This document shows positions 6,537-13,454 of a stretch of 14,596 bases of DNA, piece after piece. This stretch comes from Betaproteobacteria bacterium (GTDB lineage: Bacteria > Pseudomonadota > Gammaproteobacteria > Burkholderiales > SG8-41), in NCBI GenBank assembly GCA_021300125.1, contig JAJTHX010000232.1, forward strand, positions 1 through 14,596. Reading direction: 5' to 3'. Position 1 is the first letter of the stretch; every line of letters begins with the position of its first letter. The translations under genes and the position numbers were made by a program. Under the pieces are notes generated by a model. The model worked only from the letters and a program-made list of their open reading frames with translations. It did no database searches and had not been told where the DNA came from.

Positions 6537-7505
6537 ATGCTTAAGCTGTCGAGATTGTTGATGCTGGGAGTGCTGGTGCTTGCAGGTCCGCTGTTCGCCC
6601 AGCAGTTCCCCGTCAAGCCGGTACGCCTGATCGTGCCTTTTGCACCCGGCGGGCCGAACGACATCCTCGGCCGCCTGGTCGCGCAGAAACTGACCGAACA
6701 GTGGGGCCAGCAGGTGCTGGTCGAGAACCGCGGCGGCGCGGGCGGCACCATCGGCCTGGAAGCGGCGCTGCGCGCCCCCAAGGACGGCTATACCCTGGCC
6801 ATGGGCGGCACCAGCAACCTGACCGTGGCGCCCAGCCTCTACGAGAAGCTCGGCTACAACACGCTGAAGGACGTGACGCCGATCATCAATGTCGCGGTGG
6901 TGCCGTATGCGCTGGCGTTGAACCCGACGGTTCCGGCAAAAACCGCGCGTGACCTGTTGGGTATCGCCGGGCGCAAGGCTGGTTATCTGAGCTACGGCTC
7001 TTCGGGCGTGGGCAGCATGTCCAGCCTCGCTGCTGAACTCTTCAAGTCACTGTCGAAGACGCAGATCGTGCATGTGCCGTACAAGGGCACCGCGCCGGCG
7101 CTGACCGACGTGGTCAGCGGCCAGATCGACCTGATGTTCGCCGACCTCGCGCTGGTGAAGCCGCATGCCGAACGCGGCCGGCTGCGTGCGATCGGCGTCA
7201 CCGGGCTCAAGCGTTCGCCCTCGGCGAAGGAGCTGCCGACCATCGCCGAGTCGGGCCTGCCGGGCTACGACATCGAACCCTGGTTCGGGGTGGTCACCGC
7301 CGAGGGTGTGCCGTCTGCGGTGGTCAGCCGCATCAATGCCGCGATTGCCGCGGCGCTGAAGTCGCCCGACGTGCTGCAGCGCCTTGCTGCGCTGGGTTAC
7401 GAGCCGCTCGGTAGTACGCCGGAGCAGTTCGCAGCGACGATCCGTGCCGACCTCGCCAAGTACGCGGCCGTGGTCAAGGTCGCCGGCATCAAGGCCGAGC
7501 TGTAA
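6537..7505 (+). CDS. Orphan Bug-family (TctC-type) periplasmic substrate-binding protein
   Basis: A 322-residue protein. Residues 1-21 are a signal peptide (MLKLSR, hydrophobic core, LFA/QQ). Family landmarks: VPFAPGG at 33-39, ENRGGAGG at 63-70, KDGYT at 82-86, YGSSGVGS, VPYKGTAPALTDVVSGQID in the second lobe, then GRLRAIGVTG and ELPTIAESG. It is a closer match to the classic Bug pattern than the first binding protein, including the VPYKG motif that the first lacks (VPTTG). No tctA or tctB accompanies it; orphan Bug proteins are common in Burkholderiales and may share membrane subunits or act in sensing. It has its own upstream region and converges with the flavoprotein gene, 27 nt away. The ligand is unknown; proximity to the flavoprotein may only be positional. 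Confidence 0.95.
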   Translation: MLKLSRLLMLGVLVLAGPLFAQQFPVKPVRLIVPFAPGGPNDILGRLVAQKLTEQWGQQVLVENRGGAGGTIGLEAALRAPKDGYTLAMGGTSNLTVAPSLYEKLGYNTLKDVTPIINVAVVPYALALNPTVPAKTARDLLGIAGRKAGYLSYGSSGVGSMSSLAAELFKSLSKTQIVHVPYKGTAPALTDVVSGQIDLMFADLALVKPHAERGRLRAIGVTGLKRSPSAKELPTIAESGLPGYDIEPWFGVVTAEGVPSAVVSRINAAIAAALKSPDVLQRLAALGYEPLGSTPEQFAATIRADLAKYAAVVKVAGIKAEL

Positions 7506-7512
7506 CGGTCGC

Positions 7513-7532
7513 GGCGCGCGACTAGGCGCGCC
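7513..7532. terminator. GC hairpin between convergent genes (possible bidirectional terminator)
   Basis: GGCGCGC (7513-7519) and GCGCGCC (7526-7532) form a perfect 7-bp stem with loop GACTAG. It fills most of the 27-bp spacer between two convergent stop codons. Neither strand has a following T-run, so intrinsic termination would be inefficient; it may instead act as a 3'-end stabiliser or pause site. Confidence 0.4.
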
Positions 7533-9098
7533 TCAACCCGCGGCTGCGCCGCGCCCCGCAATGCGCCCCGTGACAAAACACTCCGCGATGTTGCCGCCAG
7601 ACAGATAAAGGTGGCCGAAGGCGCTGCCGCATTCGCCGGCGGCGTAGAGGCGGGGGATGGGCTGGCCATAGACGTCGATGACCCGCGACCGGGCGTCGTG
7701 CACCGGACCGCCCTGGGTGTTGGAGATCACCGCCCACATCGTCGAGCCGTAGAAGGGCGGCTGCATAATCGGCTGCATGCTGCCGGCGGGGCGTTCGAAA
7801 TCGGTGTCGCGGCCGGCGGCGCACAGCGCGTTCCAGCGTGCGACCGATACCCTCACCGCGGCGGGGTCGAGGCCGAGCTGCTTCGCCAGGTCTTCCAGTG
7901 TGTCGGCGCGCTTGAGGATGCCGTTGTCCACTTCCTTCTGGTTGTCGTCGCTCCAGTCGTAGCGCAGGCCTTCGTCGTTAGAGGTGGCCTTGCCCAGGGG
8001 ATACATTTTGCGGCCGATGTCGTCGCAGATCAGGAACGCCGGGTTGCGCGGTGCCTTCTGCGTCACCGGATCAAAGTACGACAGCGGGCGCACGCCGGTG
8101 TCCTGGGTGTAGGGCTGGTATTCGCACATGAAGCGCTGGCCCGAGGCGTCGAGCAGGATCCACGCCATTTTCAGCTTGACCTGGTCGTGGTCGCCGGGGA
8201 ACCAGTCGGGGAAGCGCTTGACGCGGATGCCGTAGGGATAGGCCGGATCGGTGTGGCGAAAGCCGTAGGCGCCGTGGATGTGCCAGAGATGCCACAGCGC
8301 GGCGCCGAGGTCCTGTGCCATGCGGATGCCGTCGCCGGTGTTGTGGCGGGCGGCGGCGTTGAACACGGGATAGGTCTCAAGGAACTGCGCCTTCATCTCG
8401 GCGTTGCCCTCGAAGCCGCCGGTGGCGATCACCACGCCGCGGCGGGCGGCAAGGTGCTGTTCCTGGCCCTCATTTTTCCCACCCGAGAGTACGGTAACGC
8501 CGCGCACTTCGCGCGTGGCCGGGTCGGCGATCAGGCGCTGTGCGGCGCAGCCGAGGCGGATGTCGACGCCGGCGGCGATGACGTTGTCATGCACCACCTT
8601 GAACAGCTTGGGTCCGTTCGGCGCGCCGTTGGCCCAGGGATAACTCTGTCTGGCGCTGAAGCCGGGCACATCCACGACAGACGTGTGATAGAAGGTGTCG
8701 GTGCCGGGCAGGGGGTAGTTGCCGCGGATCTGCCGGCGATAAGGATCGCCGGCTTTTGCGCGTTCCTCGTTTTCCTCCACCGAGGTGATGACGCGTGCGT
8801 CGTTGATCGTGGCGAGCTCGCGCACATAAGCCTCAAGTTCGCACATGCCGCCGGCCAGCGCGCGCAGCACATCGTCAGGCGTGCGGCCGGCGTTGCTGGT
8901 CTTGAGGTAGGCAAAGGCCTGTTCGGGATCGTGCGCGCTGCGCACCGCGCCGTAGGAACAGATCGACAGTCCGCCGGGTACGGTGGATTTTTCGATTAGC
9001 AGGGTTTTTGCACCGGCCTGCGCGGCATTCAGCGCGGCGATGCCGCCGCCGAGCCCGAAGCCGATCACGATTACATCCCATTCTTCATGATATTTCAT
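7533..9098 (-). CDS. FAD-dependent oxidoreductase (fumarate reductase / ketosteroid dehydrogenase-type flavoprotein)
   Basis: A 521-residue protein. The N-terminal Rossmann segment DVIVIGFGLGG (8-18) with G13, G15, G18 and E36 binds FAD. ATGGFEGN at 225-232 is the second FAD-contact strand of this superfamily. GGPVHD (463-468), IPRLYAAGE (481-489) and SGGN-AECFVTGRIAG at the end complete the flavin domain. Members add or remove hydride across C=C bonds next to carbonyls (fumarate, 3-ketosteroids, enoates). The arginine that fumarate reductases place two residues before the terminal GGN is L499 here, and Y498 precedes it, so fumarate is unlikely and an enone/enoate dehydrogenase is more plausible. 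No signal peptide or heme motif is seen, so it is probably cytoplasmic. It is the last gene of the minus arm, 137 nt after the BLUF gene, with only a weak ribosome site (GAAAG), and may have its own promoter. Confidence 0.92.
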   Translation of the reverse strand: MKYHEEWDVIVIGFGLGGGIAALNAAQAGAKTLLIEKSTVPGGLSICSYGAVRSAHDPEQAFAYLKTSNAGRTPDDVLRALAGGMCELEAYVRELATINDARVITSVEENEERAKAGDPYRRQIRGNYPLPGTDTFYHTSVVDVPGFSARQSYPWANGAPNGPKLFKVVHDNVIAAGVDIRLGCAAQRLIADPATREVRGVTVLSGGKNEGQEQHLAARRGVVIATGGFEGNAEMKAQFLETYPVFNAAARHNTGDGIRMAQDLGAALWHLWHIHGAYGFRHTDPAYPYGIRVKRFPDWFPGDHDQVKLKMAWILLDASGQRFMCEYQPYTQDTGVRPLSYFDPVTQKAPRNPAFLICDDIGRKMYPLGKATSNDEGLRYDWSDDNQKEVDNGILKRADTLEDLAKQLGLDPAAVRVSVARWNALCAAGRDTDFERPAGSMQPIMQPPFYGSTMWAVISNTQGGPVHDARSRVIDVYGQPIPRLYAAGECGSAFGHLYLSGGNIAECFVTGRIAGRGAAAG

Positions 9099-9235
9099 TA
9101 GCTTTCAAATCGCCATCAGGCTTTACCAAATGCGTCAGGAAAGATGCGGGAAAGCCGGTAAGAGCATCAAAAAAATCTGTAAGCTTTCAGCGGACTGAGG
9201 ACGGGCAAGCCATCCTGTAATCGTTAATCAACCAT
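9099..9235 (-). other. Intergenic gap between BLUF and flavoprotein genes
   Basis: These 137 bp hold no gene. They include a run of seven A (9169-9175; T on the transcribed-sense strand) without a credible GC stem, and a 12-base match (9210-9221) to one end of the inverted repeat at 1359-1453. I could not identify a convincing promoter for the flavoprotein gene. Confidence 0.5.
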
Positions 9236-9688
9236 TCACTCCAGCTCTAAATCTTTTTCCGGTATCTTCAGCAAAAGCCTTGAGAGCACCAATGGGAACC
9301 TGTTTGGCTCCCTCTCAAGCGTCTCAAAAGTTGATTCAAGTGTGGTCGTGTTTTTCAGGCCAGCCCAAGTCGCAAGCTCTTTAGGACTTGGGCTTACATA
9401 GGCCATTTGCCATGAATTGAAGGTGCGCTTTTCAATGATGGTTTTGTAGACAACTTTTACGTCTGTGTGGCGATGGTCTTGGGAGATTTTCTCCAAAAGG
9501 GTGGAAACCACCTCGTGCTCACCCTCCAAAACCTGCAAGAAATTTCCGTCGACATACACCAATAATCCGGTGACATCTGCAAGCTTGTTGTTCATTCTTG
9601 AATCTACAAGAATTTTGTAAAGCTTCGACTTTGGCATCGGTTGTATTGCAGCCGATGTGTAAACTGATTGGATTAGCATGTCCTCCAC
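9236..9688 (-). CDS. Stand-alone BLUF-domain blue-light photoreceptor
   Basis: A 150-residue protein whose first ~100 residues are a BLUF (flavin-binding blue-light) domain. The photocycle residues fall at Y10, N34, Q52, W93 and M95. Their spacing equals that of AppA Y21, N45, Q63, W104 and M106, so the flavin hydrogen-bond switch should be intact. Other marks: VTGLLVYVDGNFLQVLEGE, SQDHRH, RTFNSWQMAY. The last ~50 residues are probably the helical cap that, in short BLUF proteins such as PixD or BlsA, mediates partner contacts; no enzymatic output domain is attached. The start is uncertain: GTG 9688 has AGGA 6 nt upstream, while ATG 9679 (147 residues) has GGAGG only 2 nt away. Base composition is distinctly AT-richer than all neighbours, suggesting separate acquisition. 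It lies 58 nt after the VOC gene. Confidence 0.95.
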   Translation of the reverse strand: MEDMLIQSVYTSAAIQPMPKSKLYKILVDSRMNNKLADVTGLLVYVDGNFLQVLEGEHEVVSTLLEKISQDHRHTDVKVVYKTIIEKRTFNSWQMAYVSPSPKELATWAGLKNTTTLESTFETLEREPNRFPLVLSRLLLKIPEKDLELE

Positions 9689-9694
9689 TCGCTT

Positions 9695-9698
9695 TCCT
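9695..9698 (-). promoter_or_regulatory. Shine-Dalgarno candidate favouring the GTG start of the BLUF gene
   Basis: AGGA on the minus strand lies 6 nt before GTG 9688. The competing GGAGG at 9682-9686 sits only 2 nt before ATG 9679, too close for efficient initiation. Both starts are in frame and differ by three residues. Confidence 0.45.
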
Positions 9699-9710
9699 AG
9701 GGTATTTTCA

Positions 9711-9739
9711 AATTGATCACATAGTAATTTAAATCAATT
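9711..9739. promoter_or_regulatory. Dyad upstream of the BLUF gene (possible operator)
   Basis: AATTGAT (9711-9717) and ATCAATT (9733-9739) are exact reverse complements separated by 15 nt, in an AT-rich stretch 22-51 nt ahead of the BLUF start. The spacer includes the 8-bp palindrome ATTTAAAT reaching into the right arm (9727-9734). The size and placement fit a regulator-binding site or a promoter region; no clear -35/-10 pair was found. Confidence 0.4.
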
Positions 9740-9746
9740 GGTTACA

Positions 9747-10673
9747 TCATGAAAAATCCGGTGGTGCACTGCCAGCGGGCTGGAACAGCACGAAGCCGCC
9801 CAGTGCCGGCGGCCATTGCAGCAGCAGGCGGTGGGCGCCGGTCTCGCGTATCGCGCAGCCGCCCGCTGCCAGCCGCGCGCGGGTGGCGTTGAGACTGTCA
9901 CAACTGAGCACGTAACCGGCGATCCTGGGCAGTGCCGGTGCTGCGATGCCGAGCGTCCTGTGCAGCCGTTCCGGCGTGACGAACAGCAGTGCGCCGCGCT
10001 GGCTGTCGATACGCCAGCATTCGGCGCCGACCCGGGCGAGCAGACCGGTGAAGCGTGAATAGCGCTGCGCAGCCTCGCGCGGATCGGCCACGCAGATGAT
10101 CACTGCCGCGAGGCCGCGCGCCCCGTTGGCATGATGGATCCAGCCCGCCTGCCACAGCCACTGCGGGGTGTGCTGCTGGCAGTACTGGATGCGCCCCTCG
10201 GCCATGGTGCCCGGCGGCACCCGAACCACCGAGAAACGCGCGGTCTCTTCGCCCTGCTCGGTACCGATCTGCCGCTGCAGGAAGACCGTGGGCAGCGGGT
10301 TGAAGCCGGCCTTGTCGAGGCGTGCATGATCGGCCGGTGCATCCGCGCTGCCGAAGGCGATCAAGTGCACCCCGGTGTAGCGGGCAATGGCCTCGCGCAG
10401 TTGCTGCGCGATCGGCGTGTCCGCGGTCGGCGTCAGGAATTCGAGGTAGCCTTCGCGCAACATCACGCATCGGTTGCCGCTGCCCGCGGGGACCAGCGGG
10501 CCGCCGGGTTCGAGGCGATGGGACTGCGCGGAAAAGGGCGTCAGCGTGAAGCCGGCCTGCTCGAGCGCCGCGCTGGCGTCGTCGATGTGCGGAACGAAGT
10601 GCGCGATATGGTCGAGATTGAGTTTGCCCGCGGTTGGGGGTTGCGACGCGGCAACCTGTGCGCTGGTGCTCAT
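9747..10673 (-). CDS. VOC / glyoxalase-like domain protein
   Basis: A 308-residue cytoplasmic protein. LDHIAHFVPHIDDASAALEQ (20-39) is the opening strand and helix of a vicinal-oxygen-chelate domain, with H22 as likely metal ligand; YLEFL at 76-80 gives the paired acidic ligand E78. The pattern matches the glyoxalase-like (Glyoxalase_3-type) branch. The second half (from about residue 170, IHHANGARGLAAVIICV onward) repeats a VOC-like beta-alpha-beta pattern, ending in LLLQWPPALGGFVLFQP. VOC proteins include lyases, dioxygenases, isomerases and epimerases, so the reaction is unassigned. Its start overlaps the dehydrogenase stop by one base (TGATG), so the two are translated together and may act on the same metabolite, for example isomerising a 2-keto or 2-hydroxy acid. 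Confidence 0.88.
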   Translation of the reverse strand: MSTSAQVAASQPPTAGKLNLDHIAHFVPHIDDASAALEQAGFTLTPFSAQSHRLEPGGPLVPAGSGNRCVMLREGYLEFLTPTADTPIAQQLREAIARYTGVHLIAFGSADAPADHARLDKAGFNPLPTVFLQRQIGTEQGEETARFSVVRVPPGTMAEGRIQYCQQHTPQWLWQAGWIHHANGARGLAAVIICVADPREAAQRYSRFTGLLARVGAECWRIDSQRGALLFVTPERLHRTLGIAAPALPRIAGYVLSCDSLNATRARLAAGGCAIRETGAHRLLLQWPPALGGFVLFQPAGSAPPDFS

Positions 10674-11671
10674 CAGTAGCCGAGCCCGGGGTTGATGCGC
10701 CGTTTCATGCGCTTGCCGGCCAGCATCAATCCAAGGTTCTCGAACCAGAGGTCGAGCGATATATCAATGTAGTGCTCGCCGTCGTCGCAAGATACATGCG
10801 GCGTGATCAGCAGGTTGGGCGTGGTCCACAGGGGGGCATCCGCTGGCAGCGGTTCGGGCTCGACGACATCGAGCAGGGCGCCGGCGAGGCGGCCTCGGCG
10901 CAGGCGCTGCGCCAGCGCGTCCTGATCCAGTACCGGACCGCGGGCGATGTTGATCACGAAGGCGGCGGGTTTGAGCAGGTCGAGCCGCCGGCCGTCGAGC
11001 AGGTTGCGCGTTTCCGAGGTCAGGGGCACCGCCAGCACCACGAAGTCCGCCTGAGGCAGCACGCGATCGAGCTGTTTGTAGGTCACCACGCGATCGGCAT
11101 GACGGTGCTTCTGCGCGCTGCGCCGCACGCCGATCACATTGAGGCCGTTCTTTTTTGCCGCGCGTGCTGCGGCACCGCCAAGGTCGCCCAGGCCGACCAC
11201 CACCGCGGTCTTGCCGGCCAGGCTGGGCGAGAACAGCGCCTCCCAGCGCCGGGCCTGCTGGTTGGCGATGATCGCCGGCAGGCGGGCATTGAGCAGGGGG
11301 TAGGCCATGGTCATGTACTGCTCGGCCTTGTGACCGTGGGCGCCGCTGTTGTTGGTGAACACGACGCCCCGGGGCAGCCAGTCCAGCGGCAGCGCGGCAT
11401 CAATCCCGGCCGAGGTGGAATGCAGCCAGCGCAGATTCGGCGCGCGCTGCGCAAGGCCGTCGCGCCGCGCCGGCACGCCGATCACCAGTTCGGTCTGCGG
11501 CAGCACCGATTCAAGGATGTCGCCATCCCAGCCGAAGCTGACCGCGCCGATGTGCCTGGCCAGTGCCTTGTGGCGCCGGCAGGCGGCCTGCCAGTGTCCG
11601 GGCAGGGTATGGAAGATCGGATTCTTCCTGCGCGAGTTCTCGATGTGCAGGCGCAGTTTGCGGGCGGCCAT
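10673..11671 (-). CDS. D-isomer-specific 2-hydroxyacid dehydrogenase
   Basis: A 332-residue NAD(P)-dependent reductase of normal family length. The nucleotide-binding turn is VVVGLGDLGG (G160, G162, G165). The catalytic set is visible: R244 in INIARGPVLD, E273 in VEPEPLP and H292 in ITPHVS; the R to E distance of 29 residues equals that in E. coli SerA (R240/E269). HSTSAGID at 84-91 supplies the substrate-binding loop of the N-terminal domain. It interconverts a 2-keto acid and its D-2-hydroxy acid in the cytoplasm; the specific acid is not readable. It lies 15 nt after the ABC binding-protein gene and overlaps the VOC gene by one base, so it belongs to the minus-strand operon. RRS at 183-185, after the second beta strand, hints at NADPH preference, which is only inference. 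Confidence 0.95.
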   Translation of the reverse strand: MAARKLRLHIENSRRKNPIFHTLPGHWQAACRRHKALARHIGAVSFGWDGDILESVLPQTELVIGVPARRDGLAQRAPNLRWLHSTSAGIDAALPLDWLPRGVVFTNNSGAHGHKAEQYMTMAYPLLNARLPAIIANQQARRWEALFSPSLAGKTAVVVGLGDLGGAAARAAKKNGLNVIGVRRSAQKHRHADRVVTYKQLDRVLPQADFVVLAVPLTSETRNLLDGRRLDLLKPAAFVINIARGPVLDQDALAQRLRRGRLAGALLDVVEPEPLPADAPLWTTPNLLITPHVSCDDGEHYIDISLDLWFENLGLMLAGKRMKRRINPGLGY

Positions 11672-11686
11672 CTTGTACGCCCCGGC

Positions 11687-12664
11687 TTACTTGATTGCCT
11701 TGGAGCGCTGGAACGGTGAGGTCAGGAAGGCGCTATCCGGCGGATCTGCCTTGGCCGCACCGGCAGCCCGGACGATTTCCTGCATGCGCTTGAGCGAGTT
11801 CACTTCGGCGGCTTCAAAGCTGACCATGTAGGCGCCATCCCACTGTGCGGCATAGGCTTTGGCATCCACCGGGTTCATGTTGGCTGCCTTCTGCAGGATT
11901 TCGGCGACGCGGTCGCGGTTTTTCGAACCGAATTCGTCGGTCTTGCGCATGGCTGCAATGAACTTCGCCACCGCCTCGGGGTTTTTGGCGACGTAGTCGC
12001 TGTGCACGATGCTCACCGCGAGGATCGGTGCGGCGCCGCTTTTGGTCAGTTTTTTCCAGTCTTCGACTATGCTGCCGAGATTGGCGAGCTTGATGTCATC
12101 GCTCATCTGGCCGATGGTCACCGAGCGGATCACCGCGGCATCGACTTCCTTCTGGATCAGGAATTGTGCCAGCCGGCCTTCATTGCCGGGCACCACGTTG
12201 TAGTCCCCCGGCTTCAGGCCGTAGATGTTCTGCAGGATCGCGCTGGCGATGGCGTGGGTGGCACTGCCCGGCGGCGACATGCCGATCTTCCTGCCCTTGA
12301 GGTCGGCCACCGACTTGATCGGCGAGCCTGCGGGCACCACGATCTGCGCTTCGGCGATCTGCGAGGCGAGCACGATACGCACCGGCACGCCGTCGGCTGC
12401 AATGCTCATCGAAGCCGTGGAGGGTGCGCCGAAGGCGAGGTCTATCGACTGCGAGGCGATGGCGCGCGTGGGGCCGTTGACCTCGGCGAACTTGACCCAC
12501 TCCACGTCGAGGCCTTCCTTCTCGGCAAACTTCATCTGCTCCATCACCGCGCCGAAGCCGAGGCTGAAGCCGCTGGTCCAGTAGCCGACACGGATTTTCT
12601 GCGCCTGCGCGGGCAGCGCGGCAAGGAGCAGGGCGAGCAACAAGGGCTTGAGCAGGGAGATCAT
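11687..12664 (-). CDS. ABC transporter substrate-binding protein (NMT1/taurine-type)
   Basis: A 325-residue periplasmic protein. Residues 1-21 form a signal peptide (MISLLK, leucine-rich core, AQA/Q). The mature part starts IRVGYWTSGFSLGFGAVMEQ, the first strand and ligand loop of the SsuA/TauA/NMT1 family, followed by GLDVEWVKFAEV, DLAFGAPSTASM, VPAGSPIKSVADLKGRKIGM (family hallmark), PGSATHAIASAIL and VDAAVI. Such proteins deliver sulfonates, nitriles, pyrimidine precursors, phthalates or other organic anions to an ABC importer. AGGAG at 12671-12675 lies 6 nt before the ATG. It lies 24 nt after the ATPase gene; no membrane-permease gene occurs in the window. Neighbouring UbiD and dehydrogenase genes suggest an organic acid ligand rather than taurine. 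Confidence 0.94.
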   Translation of the reverse strand: MISLLKPLLLALLLAALPAQAQKIRVGYWTSGFSLGFGAVMEQMKFAEKEGLDVEWVKFAEVNGPTRAIASQSIDLAFGAPSTASMSIAADGVPVRIVLASQIAEAQIVVPAGSPIKSVADLKGRKIGMSPPGSATHAIASAILQNIYGLKPGDYNVVPGNEGRLAQFLIQKEVDAAVIRSVTIGQMSDDIKLANLGSIVEDWKKLTKSGAAPILAVSIVHSDYVAKNPEAVAKFIAAMRKTDEFGSKNRDRVAEILQKAANMNPVDAKAYAAQWDGAYMVSFEAAEVNSLKRMQEIVRAAGAAKADPPDSAFLTSPFQRSKAIK

Positions 12665-12688
12665 GGGCGGCTCCTAAAAAAATATTAA

Positions 12689-13453
12689 TCAAATCAATGA
12701 CTTGAGATGATGCGCTTGCTGTGCGGTGGCGTTTTGCGTGGTATCGCGCGGGCGCGGCAGGTTGATCGCCACCAGCTCGCGCACCCGTCCGGGGCGCGGC
12801 GCCAGCACCACCACGCCGTCGGCCAGCACCACGGCTTCCTCGACATCGTGGGTGACGAAGACGATGGTCATGTTCTTGAGCTGCTGGATGCGCAGCAGTT
12901 CCTCGTGCATCTGCGCCCGGGTCAGCGCGTCGAGCCGCGAGAAGGGTTCATCCATCAGCAGGATGCAGGGCTCAAGCACCAGACTGCGCGCCAGCGCGAC
13001 GCGGCTCCTCATGCCGCCGGAGAGCTGGTAGGGAAAGGCGTCGGCGAAGGCTTCAAGCCCGACCAGTTTGAGGGCTTCGCGTGCGCGCGACTCGCGCTCG
13101 CTGCGCAGCATGCCGCCGGCCTCGAGCGCGAACTCGACATTGCGCAGCGCCGTGCGCCAGGGCAGCAGGCGGTCTTCCTGGAACATGTAGCTGACGCTGC
13201 GCCAGTCATCGAACTCGCGCGCGGGCACGCCGTTGATATGGATCTCGCCGCGTTCGGGCGTGACCAGGCCGGAGATGATGTTGAGCAGGGTCGATTTGCC
13301 GCAGCCCGAGGCGCCGAGGATGGCGACTACCGAATGTGCGGGGACTTCAAGGCTGATGTTGTCGAGCACCTGCAGCGCACTGCCGTCGCTGGCGGAGAAC
13401 CATTTCGAGACGCCGTGAACCGCGATGGCGCCGGCGACGGCGGTGGTGTGCAT
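12689..13453 (-). CDS. ABC transporter ATP-binding protein (SsuB/TauB-type)
   Basis: A 254-residue nucleotide-binding subunit with a full motif set: Walker A GASGCGKST (47-55), Q-loop Q92 in MFQEDRLLPW, signature LSGGM (144-148), Walker B ILLMDEP (164-170) with catalytic E169, D-loop SRLD, and switch histidine H202. MFQEDRLLPW and the C-terminal VVLAPRPGRV are typical of the nitrate/sulfonate/taurine importer class, matching the adjacent binding protein. It would couple ATP hydrolysis to import at the inner membrane. Its ATG is 1 nt after the UbiD-family stop, so the two are cotranscribed. The usual permease partner is not adjacent. Confidence 0.96.
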   Translation of the reverse strand: MHTTAVAGAIAVHGVSKWFSASDGSALQVLDNISLEVPAHSVVAILGASGCGKSTLLNIISGLVTPERGEIHINGVPAREFDDWRSVSYMFQEDRLLPWRTALRNVEFALEAGGMLRSERESRAREALKLVGLEAFADAFPYQLSGGMRSRVALARSLVLEPCILLMDEPFSRLDALTRAQMHEELLRIQQLKNMTIVFVTHDVEEAVVLADGVVVLAPRPGRVRELVAINLPRPRDTTQNATAQQAHHLKSLI

Positions 13454-13454
13454 G

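Noticed and set aside
7611..8999. A 462-codon open frame on the plus strand opposite the flavoprotein gene
   Set aside because: It mirrors the codon structure of the flavoprotein and shows no recognisable motif; the minus-strand protein has full FAD-binding signatures.
9169..9190. Seven-T tract (minus sense) after a CTGAAAGCTTACAG palindrome as a BLUF terminator
   Set aside because: The palindrome is AT-rich, has a central mismatch and leaves no room for a loop, so a stable stem is unlikely.
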